From positions 1 to 13,880 of the forward strand of contig JAUXIQ010000015.1 in assembly GCA_030620925.1 (NCBI GenBank): a stretch of 13,880 nt of DNA, read 5' to 3'. The DNA is from JAUXIQ01 sp030620925 [NCBI: Nitrospinota bacterium] (lineage in GTDB: Bacteria > JAUXIQ01). Under the pieces are notes generated by a model. It did no database searches. It was not told where the DNA came from and was given only the letters and a program-made list of their open reading frames with translations. This document shows, in pieces, positions 8,044-13,880 of this stretch (positions are counted from its first letter, which is position 1; each line of letters begins with the position of its first letter). The position numbers and the translations under genes were made by a program.

Positions 8044-8079
8044 TTGACACTTAACGCAGTCGGGTAGTAGCATTATACA
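8044..8079 (+). promoter_or_regulatory. Candidate promoter for tRNA-Val/thrS
   Basis: A perfect TTGACA lies at 8044-8049, but a perfect -10 at the right distance is missing: TAGCAT (8068-8073, 18-base spacer) matches 4/6. An overlapping choice is TTAACG (8051-8056), a 17-base spacer and TATACA (8074-8079). Either puts a start within about 10 bases of the tRNA 5' end at 8089. It lies directly after clpX with no visible terminator, so readthrough from the clp operon is also possible. Confidence 0.45.
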
Positions 8080-8088
8080 GAAAATTAG

Positions 8089-8163
8089 AGGCACGTAGCT
8101 CAGGGGGAGAGCGCTTGCTTGACGCGCAAGAAGTCGGCGGTTCGAAACCGCCCGTGCCTACCA
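8089..8163 (+). tRNA. tRNA-Val (anticodon GAC)
   Basis: Acceptor arms AGGCACG (8089-8095) and CGTGCCT pair fully. The D arm is GCTC-AGGGGGA-GAGC, the anticodon stem CTTGC/GCAAG encloses TTGACGC (anticodon GAC, valine), the variable loop has five bases (AAGTC), and the T arm is GGCGG-TTCGAAA-CCGCC. Discriminator A at 8160 is followed by an encoded CCA (8161-8163), unlike the tRNA-Leu in this window. tRNA-Val ahead of thrS is a gene order known in several bacterial groups. Confidence 0.96.
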
Positions 8164-8400
8164 TAATTAATTAAAAAGAAATATATTTCAACGTAGCGTA
8201 CGGCTCGGACTTATAGTCAACCACCGATAGAGGTTTGTAACGCATAAATTTTTAAAGCGTTTACGGCCCCGGGAAAAAGATCCGGCAGGAAGGGGCCTCA
8301 AGGTTAAAAAGTTTAATGTCATAATCATATTAAAAGGCATCATGAAACTCTTTTACCTGCATGATGCCTTTTTATTTTTTCAGGTAACCGGAAAGCTGCA
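8164..8400 (+). promoter_or_regulatory. Structured thrS leader region (237 bases)
   Basis: This non-coding stretch between tRNA-Val and thrS contains several inverted repeats in order: GAAATATATTTC; GTAACGC (8237-8243) with GCGTTTAC (8257-8264, one bulged T); GGCCCC (8265-8270) with GGGGCC (8292-8297); TTTAAT (8312-8317) with ATTAAA (8329-8334); and the terminator at 8332-8380. No T-box signature (GGGTGGNACCGCG) is present, so it is not a T-box leader. A TATAGT at 8212-8217 could be a -10, but the -35 is poor. The number of stems upstream of an aminoacyl-tRNA synthetase gene suggests a regulatory leader. Confidence 0.5.
8332..8380 (+). terminator. Intrinsic terminator or attenuator in the thrS leader
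   Basis: AAAAGGCATCATG (8332-8344) is a perfect 13-bp complement of CATGATGCCTTTT (8360-8372), with a 15-base loop and a T-rich tail (8369-8380, one interrupting A). It ends 20 bases before the thrS start codon. That leaves no room for a promoter downstream, so thrS transcription must pass through it, which points to attenuation rather than simple termination of tRNA-Val. Loop bases TTACCTG (8353-8359) are also fully complementary to CAGGTAA (8381-8387), just upstream of the thrS ribosome-binding site. Confidence 0.75.
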
Positions 8401-10338
8401 ATGCACCAATTAGGCGGAATTAAAATTAAAATATTGTCCGATAACACTACCGTCGAAAAACCGACGGGCGTTACACCCTTGGAGCTGCTGTCTGAGATGA
8501 AGAGGGCCGAACAGAAAAAGGTTACGGGCGTGCTGGTAAACGGAAATGCCGCAGATTTGAACCATCCCATTACCTCCGATGCCACTCTCAAGTTTCTCAC
8601 CTTTGATGACTCGGAAGGAAAAGAGATATACCGCCACAGCACCTCACATATAATGGCCTACGCCGTGCAGCAGCTCTTTCCCGATGTGAAGCTGGCAATA
8701 GGCCCGGCCATCGAAGACGGCTATTACTACGACTTCGATTCCAGCCAGACCTTCTCCAGCGAAAACTTCGAGCAAATCGAAAAGAGGATGGCCGAGATAA
8801 TCAAGGAGGATATACCCTTCGAGAGGGAGACGCTTAAAAAAAGAGACGCCCTCAACCTGTTTAAGGAAAAAGGCGAACTCTACAAGGTGGAAATGCTGGG
8901 TGAAATAGAAGACGAAGAGGTCACCGTTTACCGGTTGGGCGATTTCGTAGACCTCTGCAGGGGCCCCCATCTGCAGACCTCGGGAAAAATCAAAGCTTAT
9001 AAAATTCTCAACAGCGCCGGAGCTTACTGGCGTGGAGACGAGAGTAACAAGATGCTCCAGCGCCTTTACGGCACATCATTCCCCACCACCGAGCAGCTGG
9101 AATCCTTCCTGCAGAAGCTGGAAGACGCCAAGGCGCGCGACCACCGCGTGCTGGGTAAAAAGCTCTCCATATACACAGTGGGCGAAAAAGCCGGCCCGGG
9201 GCTCATATACTGGCAGCCTAAAGGGACTATTATCCGTAAAATAATAGAGCGGTTCTGGGAAGATGAGCATGTGAAGCACGGCTATGAGCTGGTCTGCATT
9301 CCACACATAGCCAAGGACAGTATGTTCAGGACCTCGGGGCATTACGATTTTTTCCGGGAGAACATGTTTGTGATGCCCATAGATGAGGACGAATACGTCC
9401 TCAAACCCATGAACTGCCCGGGCCATATCCTCATATACCAGGAAAAGCTGCACAGTTACCGGGAGCTTCCCATCAGATATGCAGAGCTGGGCACGGTCTA
9501 CAGATACGAGCGGCACGGCGCCCTGCACGGTATGCTCCGGGTTCGGGGTTTTACCCAGGACGACGCGCACATATTCTGCACCCCCGAGCAGCTCCCCCGG
9601 GAAATACTGGGAGTATTGGACCTCTCCCAGTATATGCTCAACACCTTCGGCTATAAGCAGTTCGAGGTGGATTTGAGCGTGCGCGATCCGGAAAACCCCC
9701 ACAACTACGCCGGAGACGAAGCCGAATGGGAGATGGCCGAGGGGGTCCTCGCTCGGGCCCTCGAGGAGAAGGAGTGGGAGTATACCAGGCAGGAAGGAGA
9801 AGCGGTCTTTTACGGCCCCAAGATCGACATAAAGATGATAGATGCGCTGGGGCGGGGATGGCAGGGGCCCACCATCCAGTTCGATTTCAATCTTCCGCGC
9901 CGCTGCGATGTCAACTACATAGACACAGACGGCAAACCCCATAACGTGGTCATGGTACACCGTACCGTTCTGGGCTCCATGGAACGGTTCGTGGGCGGCC
10001 TCATAGAGCATCATGCAGGCGCATTCCCCCTCTGGCTGGCCCCGGTTCAGGTAAGAGTCTTACCCATTACGGACCGGCATGCCGAATACGGCGGTCAAGT
10101 GGTCGCACGGCTGCAAGAGAACAATATAAGAGTCGAGCAGGATGACCGCAGCGAAACCCTCGGCTTCAAGATCCGTCAGGCGCAGGAAGAGAAGATACCC
10201 TACGTGCTTGTGGTGGGGGACAGGGAGGTGCAGCAGGGCACCGCATCCGTCCGAAAGAGAGGAGGGAAAGACCTGGGCCCCATGGAAATGGAAAGCATCG
10301 TGAACATGCTGAAAGAGGAAATAGATTCTAAAATGTAG
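8401..10338 (+). CDS. thrS: Threonyl-tRNA synthetase
   Basis: This class II synthetase charges tRNA-Thr and hydrolyses mischarged Ser-tRNA-Thr. The 645-residue length is normal for the full form. An N-terminal TGS domain spans about 1-65. The editing domain has HSTSH (H79, H83) and CRGPH (C186, H190). The catalytic core has zinc ligands C339 (MNCPGH), H390 (QDDAHIF) and H520 (VMVHRT), motif 2 around VYRYERHGALHGMLRVRGF and motif 3 around LGSMERFVGGLIEH. The anticodon-binding domain begins near 545 (PLWLAPVQVRVLPI). ATG 8401 is preceded by GGAAAG (8390-8395). All editing and catalytic residues checked are present. It heads the thrS-infC-rpmI-rplT-pheS-pheT cluster. Confidence 0.98.
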   Translation: MHQLGGIKIKILSDNTTVEKPTGVTPLELLSEMKRAEQKKVTGVLVNGNAADLNHPITSDATLKFLTFDDSEGKEIYRHSTSHIMAYAVQQLFPDVKLAIGPAIEDGYYYDFDSSQTFSSENFEQIEKRMAEIIKEDIPFERETLKKRDALNLFKEKGELYKVEMLGEIEDEEVTVYRLGDFVDLCRGPHLQTSGKIKAYKILNSAGAYWRGDESNKMLQRLYGTSFPTTEQLESFLQKLEDAKARDHRVLGKKLSIYTVGEKAGPGLIYWQPKGTIIRKIIERFWEDEHVKHGYELVCIPHIAKDSMFRTSGHYDFFRENMFVMPIDEDEYVLKPMNCPGHILIYQEKLHSYRELPIRYAELGTVYRYERHGALHGMLRVRGFTQDDAHIFCTPEQLPREILGVLDLSQYMLNTFGYKQFEVDLSVRDPENPHNYAGDEAEWEMAEGVLARALEEKEWEYTRQEGEAVFYGPKIDIKMIDALGRGWQGPTIQFDFNLPRRCDVNYIDTDGKPHNVVMVHRTVLGSMERFVGGLIEHHAGAFPLWLAPVQVRVLPITDRHAEYGGQVVARLQENNIRVEQDDRSETLGFKIRQAQEEKIPYVLVVGDREVQQGTASVRKRGGKDLGPMEMESIVNMLKEEIDSKM

Positions 10339-10342
10339 ACCA

Positions 10343-10380
10343 CGGAGAGCTCAGCCGATATCACCCATAAGAGCTTTCCG
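10343..10380 (+). promoter_or_regulatory. Hairpin in the thrS-infC spacer
   Basis: CGGAGAGCTC (10343-10352) pairs with GAGCTTTCCG (10371-10380) over 10 bp with one G-U pair, leaving an 18-base loop. No T tract follows, so it is not an intrinsic terminator. It lies 35 bases before the infC start. A regulatory or mRNA-processing role is possible but not shown. Confidence 0.5.
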
Positions 10381-10415
10381 CACTTTGACTGTTTCTCACA
10401 CGTAAAAGGAGATTT

Positions 10416-10949
10416 ATGGTCTTTGAAAAAAAACACAGGGTCAACGAAGTCATCCGAATCAAAGAAGTGCGCCTCATAGGCTCGGACGGCTCACAGTTAG
10501 GAGTCTTACCCACGGAGCAGGCCATGAGCATGGCAGAGGAAGAAGGTCTCGATCTGGTGGAAGTAGCCCCCAACGAGAGACCGCCCGTCTGCCGCATAAT
10601 GGACTACGGAAAATTCAAATACCAGCAGAGCAAACGCGGCCAGGAGGCTAAAAAGAAACAGAAACAGTTCCTGGTCAAAGAAATGAAGATGCGCCCCAAG
10701 ACCGAGGAGCACGATTACCAGTTCAAGATCAAGCATGTGCGCAGGTTCTTGTCGGAAGGGAATAAGACGAAAATAACCATAATGTTCAGGGGGAGGGAGC
10801 TCTCCCACCTAGAGCTGGGCCAGAAAATATTGGACAGACTCACCGAAGACCTGAGCGATGTATGCATCGTTGAGCAGGAGCCCAAAAGGGAAGGCCGCAA
10901 CATGATCATGGTCCTAGCGCCTAGAGGCAATACGGCCCAGACCGATTAA
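10416..10949 (+). CDS. infC: Translation initiation factor IF-3
   Basis: IF-3 binds the 30S subunit, keeps it apart from 50S and checks start-codon and initiator-tRNA pairing. The 177-residue protein shows the N domain (RVNEVIR, then GLDLVEVAPNERPPVCRIMDYGKFKY), a lysine-rich linker (about 70-88), and the C domain (KEMKMRPKTEEHDYQFKIKH to GRNMIMVLAPRG). ATG 10416 follows a strong AAAGGAG by four to five bases. Many bacteria start infC with AUU, AUC or AUA, which lets IF-3 repress itself; here the only reasonable start is ATG, so that type of autoregulation is not evident. It follows thrS by 77 bases. Confidence 0.97.
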   Translation: MVFEKKHRVNEVIRIKEVRLIGSDGSQLGVLPTEQAMSMAEEEGLDLVEVAPNERPPVCRIMDYGKFKYQQSKRGQEAKKKQKQFLVKEMKMRPKTEEHDYQFKIKHVRRFLSEGNKTKITIMFRGRELSHLELGQKILDRLTEDLSDVCIVEQEPKREGRNMIMVLAPRGNTAQTD

Positions 10950-11099
10950 CCCCCGGGAATTAATCAATTCGAGGGCCGGGATCAGTTGGGATAAGATAGT
11001 CTAATAACATTCAGGCGGATATAATAGTTATTTATCCTACTATCTATTAGTTTAACCTGACACAGTCTAATAACGATCAATACGCCGGGAGAAATTCAG
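10950..11099 (+). promoter_or_regulatory. infC-rpmI spacer with repeats, alternative hairpins and a possible internal promoter
   Basis: The 150-base spacer holds an 11-bp direct repeat AGTCTAATAAC (10998-11008 and 11064-11074). The first copy region can fold with downstream sequence: GATAGT (10995-11000) with ACTATC (11039-11044), and AATAAC (11003-11008) with GTTATT (11027-11032). TATTAG (11045-11050) can pair with CTAATA of either repeat copy, so at least two exclusive folds are possible. A small stem GAATT-AATC-AATTC lies near 10957-10970. A perfect TATAAT (11020-11025) has only a poor -35. In E. coli and Bacillus, L20 represses this operon by binding mRNA leaders, so an L20-binding leader is a reasonable guess. 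Confidence 0.45.
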
Positions 11100-11294
11100 T
11101 TGCCTAAACTTAAGACCAATAGAGGAGCAGCAAAGAGATTCAAGGTTACCGCCTCTGGAAAGATCAAGAGAAACAAGGCGTATCGCGGCCACCTCCTTAC
11201 CAAAAAAACCACCAAGCGCAAGCGCAACCTCAGGAAGAGCGGCCTGGTGGACACCACGAATGCCAAGGCGGTAAAAAGATTGCTCAATCCCTGA
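11100..11294 (+). CDS. rpmI: 50S ribosomal protein L35
   Basis: The 64-residue, highly basic protein starts [20 protein letters not shown] and continues with the [16 protein letters not shown] core, both typical of L35, a late-assembling 50S component. The start is TTG at 11100, supported by GGGAG (11087-11091) eight bases upstream and by the family's conserved PK(L/M)KT N-terminus; no ATG is available. A non-ATG start may keep translation dependent on leader structure. It lies between infC and rplT, the canonical order. Confidence 0.97.
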   Translation: MPKLKTNRGAAKRFKVTASGKIKRNKAYRGHLLTKKTTKRKRNLRKSGLVDTTNAKAVKRLLNP

Positions 11295-11355
11295 ATACCG
11301 TTGAAAGACTATTCTCCGGCGCTGCAACAATAACTAAGGTGACAGGAGTACTAAA

Positions 11356-11712
11356 ATGCCCAGAGTCAGGAACAGCCCCGCCACAAGGAGGCGGAGAAAA
11401 AAAGTCCTCCGTAGGGCCAAAGGATACGTAGGAGGACGCAGCAAGCTCTTCAAGACTGCGCGCGAAACCGTGGACCGCGCCGCAAGTTACGCTTACAGAG
11501 ACCGTAAACAGCGCAGAAGGCAATTCCGTCGGCTCTGGATCATTCGCATAGGAGCGGCGGCCAGGCTGCATGGCATCTCGTACAACAAATTCATTCATGG
11601 CCTCAAAACCGCGGATATCGACCTGGACAGGAAAACCCTCGCAGAAATCGCCATCAGCGACCCCGAGGCTTTCGGCAAACTGGCCGAACTGGCCAGGGAA
11701 CAGGTATCATAA
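11356..11712 (+). CDS. rplT: 50S ribosomal protein L20
   Basis: L20 is needed for early 50S assembly and, in E. coli and Bacillus, represses its own operon. The 118-residue length is standard. The extended basic N-terminus ([20 protein letters not shown], then [12 protein letters not shown]) and the globular RNA-binding C-terminus ([20 protein letters not shown]) are clear. ATG 11356 follows AGGAG (11344-11348) by seven bases. The gene begins 61 bases after rpmI. Its presence supports reading the infC-rpmI spacer as a possible L20 target. Confidence 0.98.
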   Translation: MPRVRNSPATRRRRKKVLRRAKGYVGGRSKLFKTARETVDRAASYAYRDRKQRRRQFRRLWIIRIGAAARLHGISYNKFIHGLKTADIDLDRKTLAEIAISDPEAFGKLAELAREQVS

Positions 11713-11735
11713 ACGGCTTAGAGAACACTATTTAC

Positions 11736-11764
11736 GCGAAACGGCGCCCTGATCCCGTTTTCGC
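11736..11764 (+). promoter_or_regulatory. Hairpin immediately before the pheS ribosome-binding site
   Basis: GCGAAACGG (11736-11744) pairs with CCGTTTTCGC (11755-11764) with one bulged T, leaving a 10-base loop. It ends one base before the pheS Shine-Dalgarno GAGGTGA (11766-11772). No U tract follows, so transcription termination is unlikely; an effect on translation or on mRNA ends is possible. Confidence 0.45.
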
Positions 11765-11778
11765 CGAGGTGAGATAAA

Positions 11779-12792
11779 TTGCCTACTTCGCTCGCAAAAA
11801 TCGGGAAGTCCTTCGAGAAAGACCTCCAGGGGGCGACCGATGAGAAGCGCCTGAGCGATATACGGGTAAAATACCTGGGCAAGAAAGGCCTGCTTACATC
11901 CATTCGCAAGTCCTTCCGGGAGTTGAGCCCGGAAGAGCGGCCGGCCGCAGGCAAGGAGCTCAACAGCGTCGTCTCAAAACTGGAGAAGGCGCTGGAAGAG
12001 AAGAAGTCCCAGATGGAGCTGGAAAAGGGATCGTCTGTCGAAAAAGGCTGGATAGACGTAACCCTTCCGGGGAAACGCCCGCCGCTGGGCCGTAAGCACC
12101 CCATAACCCAGACCTGGGAAGAAGTCACCCGGATATTCATGGGCCTCGGTTTCGACGTGGTCGAAGGGCCCGAAGTCGAGCTGGACTACTACAATTTCGA
12201 GGCCCTGAACATCCCCAAAGACCATCCCGCCCGGGACATGCAGGACACTTTTTACGTAACGGAGGAAGTTCTCCTCAGAACCCACACCTCCCCCGTGCAG
12301 ATAAGGGCCATGGAAAACCATCCCCCGCCCATAAGCATCATCTCGCCGGGGAAGGTATACCGCTGCGACGCTGATATAACCCACAGCCCCATGTTCCACC
12401 AGGTAGAGGGCCTCAAGGTAGACAAAAATATCTCCCTGGCCGACCTCAAAGGGGTGCTGGAAGAGTTCGTCCATCAGTATTTCGGCGAAGACACCAAGCT
12501 GCGCTTCAGACCCTCCTTCTTCCCCTTCACCGAACCCAGCGCGGAAGTGGATATAAGCTGCGTTATGTGCGATGGAATGGGATGCAGGGTCTGCGGGCAT
12601 AGCGGCTGGCTCGAGATACTGGGGTCGGGCATGGTCGACCCGGAAGTGTACCGTTTCGTGGGATACGACCCGGAAAACTGGACGGGGTTCGCTTTCGGGA
12701 TGGGCCTGGAGAGGATCGCCATGCTTAAATACGGCATAGATGATATCAGGCTCTTCTTCGAAAACGACCACCGATTCCTCGAACAGTTCTGA
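11779..12792 (+). CDS. pheS: Phenylalanyl-tRNA synthetase alpha subunit
   Basis: PheS is the catalytic class II subunit of the (alpha-beta)2 enzyme that charges tRNA-Phe. The 337-residue protein has an N-terminal coiled coil (about 1-85; charged helices such as [16 protein letters not shown]) that binds tRNA-Phe. The catalytic core shows the [11 protein letters not shown] block, motif 2 around [21 protein letters not shown] and motif 3 around [15 protein letters not shown]261, C264, C269 and C272 form a CxxC-CxxC cluster like that of many Gram-positive and deltaproteobacterial PheS proteins. The start is TTG 11779, six bases after GAGGTGA (11766-11772). The stop lies 18 bases before pheT. Confidence 0.98.
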   Translation: MPTSLAKIGKSFEKDLQGATDEKRLSDIRVKYLGKKGLLTSIRKSFRELSPEERPAAGKELNSVVSKLEKALEEKKSQMELEKGSSVEKGWIDVTLPGKRPPLGRKHPITQTWEEVTRIFMGLGFDVVEGPEVELDYYNFEALNIPKDHPARDMQDTFYVTEEVLLRTHTSPVQIRAMENHPPPISIISPGKVYRCDADITHSPMFHQVEGLKVDKNISLADLKGVLEEFVHQYFGEDTKLRFRPSFFPFTEPSAEVDISCVMCDGMGCRVCGHSGWLEILGSGMVDPEVYRFVGYDPENWTGFAFGMGLERIAMLKYGIDDIRLFFENDHRFLEQF

Positions 12793-12810
12793 CCGGGGAG
12801 CCACCATGCC

Positions 12811-13880
12811 ATGATGCTGACATACAACTGGCTTAAAGAATTCGTCGATTGCCGGCTCTCCCCCCAGGAGCTCACCGAAAGCCTCACCATGGCGGGCATA
12901 GAAGTCGATGCCGTGAAAGAAGCGAGCGAAGAGTTCAGCGGCATCATCGTGGGGAACATTCTCTCAGTGCGCCTCCACGAAAAGGCCGACCACCTCCAGG
13001 TATGCACGGTGGATATCGGAAGCGAGAAGCTCCCCATCGTCTGCGGTGCACCCAACATCGCCGTCGGTGATGCAAGTCCGGTGGCGCTGCCGGGGACCCT
13101 TCTTCCCAACGGAGCCACGGTGCAGAAGGTGGAAATCAGGGGAGAAACCTCCGTGGGTATGCTCTGCTCGGCCGAAGAGCTCACCCTCATGGACGACACC
13201 TACGGCATTTTGCAGCTAGATAAAAAGCTCAAACCCGGCGCAGAGCTGGCCGAAGCCCTGGGCATCCATGACACCGTGCTCGATCTGAACATAACCCCCA
13301 ACCGCGGCGATTGCTTAAGCGTCGCCGGCGTGGCCCGCGAAGTCGCCGCCATCACGGGAGCCCCGTTCAAGTATCCGGAGTTTGAGCTAAAAGAAGAGGG
13401 GGAACCCGCGGATAGATGGACGTCGGTGGAGATACTGGAACCCGAGCTGTGCCCCCGATATACAGCCCGCATTATCGCAGGAATCAAGATCAAGTCTTCA
13501 CCCCTCTGGATGCAGCTCCGCCTCAAGGCCGCCGGTATGCGACCCCTCAACAATATCGTGGATATCACCAACTACGTCATGCTGGAGCTGGGCCAGCCGC
13601 TTCACGCCTTCGACTATCACCTGCTGAAAGAAAACCGCATCATAGTCAGGCGGGCGGAGAAGGGGGAACTGCTGGTCACCCTGGACGGCAAAGCGCGCAC
13701 CCTCGACGACACCATGCTGGTGATAGCAGACGCCGGGAGAAGCGTCGCCCTTGCCGGCATCATGGGCGGACAGGATACAGAGGTCACAGAAAAATCAAAG
13801 GACATACTCCTGGAAGCCGCCCACTTCGACCCCCTCACCAACAGGAAAAACGCCAAAATATTGGGGCTGGATACGGAGGC
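12811..13880 (+). CDS. pheT: Phenylalanyl-tRNA synthetase beta subunit, N-terminal part (3' truncated by window edge)
   Basis: The frame is open from ATG 12811 to the window end, 356 codons of a protein that is usually near 800 residues. Visible parts are the N-terminal segment ([11 protein letters not shown]), an EMAP-II-like tRNA-binding OB fold (about 40-150, with IVCGAPN and GMLCSAEEL), the NRGDCLS linker (164-170) and the B3/B4 editing domain (about 205-356, with [24 protein letters not shown] and ALAGIMGG). The B5, catalytic-like core and ferredoxin-like anticodon domains lie beyond the edge. ATG 12811 and ATG 12814 are both possible; GGGGAG (12795-12800) is 10 bases before the first. 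A closer ATG at 12806 is in another frame and stops after two codons. Confidence 0.96.
   Translation, partial: MMLTYNWLKEFVDCRLSPQELTESLTMAGIEVDAVKEASEEFSGIIVGNILSVRLHEKADHLQVCTVDIGSEKLPIVCGAPNIAVGDASPVALPGTLLPNGATVQKVEIRGETSVGMLCSAEELTLMDDTYGILQLDKKLKPGAELAEALGIHDTVLDLNITPNRGDCLSVAGVAREVAAITGAPFKYPEFELKEEGEPADRWTSVEILEPELCPRYTARIIAGIKIKSSPLWMQLRLKAAGMRPLNNIVDITNYVMLELGQPLHAFDYHLLKENRIIVRRAEKGELLVTLDGKARTLDDTMLVIADAGRSVALAGIMGGQDTEVTEKSKDILLEAAHFDPLTNRKNAKILGLDTE

Noticed and set aside
8234-8240. TTTGTAA resembling a tRNA-Thr(UGU) anticodon loop in the thrS leader
   Set aside because: The flanking bases do not form an anticodon-like stem, so a tRNA-Thr mimic is not supported.
8164-8400. T-box riboswitch upstream of thrS
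   Set aside because: The conserved T-box antiterminator sequence is absent.
8342-8413. 23-codon open frame starting in the terminator stem and overlapping the thrS start
   Set aside because: It has only two threonine codons, no regulatory codon run and a marginal AAGG upstream. Its ATG is an incidental part of the stem, so I do not call it a leader peptide.
9076-10014. 312-codon - strand open frame inside thrS
   Set aside because: It is fully antisense to thrS, whose catalytic residues are intact; it follows from GC-biased codons on the real strand.
10950-10985. Terminator after infC
   Set aside because: A short GAATT/AATTC stem and GC-rich flanks are present, but no T tract follows, and rpmI-rplT are expected to be cotranscribed.
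11974-12807. 277-codon - strand open frame inside pheS
   Set aside because: It is antisense to an unmistakable PheS and shows no family features.
1-13880. CRISPR array, insertion sequence, phage or defence system
   Set aside because: No regularly spaced repeats, transposase-like frames or terminal inverted repeats were seen, and no protein resembles a defence component; all large frames are metabolic or housekeeping.

Overview
This window is mostly a conserved bacterial housekeeping region with an accessory gene pair on its left. GC is moderate to high. Shine-Dalgarno sites are purine-rich, two genes start with TTG (rpmI, pheS), and protein-coding genes sit directly behind tRNA genes. The content (ClpXP, trigger factor, bacterial PheST, L20/L35, HyuA/HyuB) shows a bacterium. 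The two tRNA-headed gene strings and the hydantoinase-type pair fit an anaerobe of the Desulfobacterota, Chloroflexota or deep Actinobacteriota kind, but the window alone does not settle the lineage.

Layout: (1) 3-140, + strand, last 45 codons of an unidentified protein; (2) 141-308, convergent gap with two short hairpins; (3) 309-4109, - strand, hyuA-hyuB, a two-gene operon for an ATP-dependent hydantoinase/oxoprolinase/acetone-carboxylase-type enzyme; (4) 4110-4661, 552-base divergent intergenic region with a good sigma-70 promoter and a structured element; (5) 4662-8029, + strand, tRNA-Leu(UAG)-tig-clpP-clpX, a folding and proteolysis cluster; (6) 8089-8163 tRNA-Val(GAC), then a 237-base structured leader containing an intrinsic terminator; (7) 8401-13880, thrS-infC-rpmI-rplT-pheS-pheT, a translation cluster whose last gene runs off the edge.

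How the parts work together: trigger factor meets nascent chains at the ribosome, and ClpP with ClpX degrades tagged or misfolded proteins. ThrRS and PheRS charge tRNAs, IF3 controls initiation, and L35 and L20 are 50S subunit proteins. In characterised bacteria infC-rpmI-rplT is autoregulated by L20, and thrS and pheST are often controlled by leader RNAs. Four intergenic stretches in the second cluster (before thrS, infC, rpmI and pheS) contain inverted repeats able to form RNA hairpins.

I see no mobile element, CRISPR array, phage gene or unknown multi-gene system. The most novel-looking content is cis-regulatory RNA: a terminator in the thrS leader whose loop can pair with bases just upstream of the thrS ribosome-binding site, a repeat-containing infC-rpmI spacer, and a structured element between a strong promoter and tRNA-Leu/tig. 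These rest on base complementarity read by eye, not on folding or covariation analysis.
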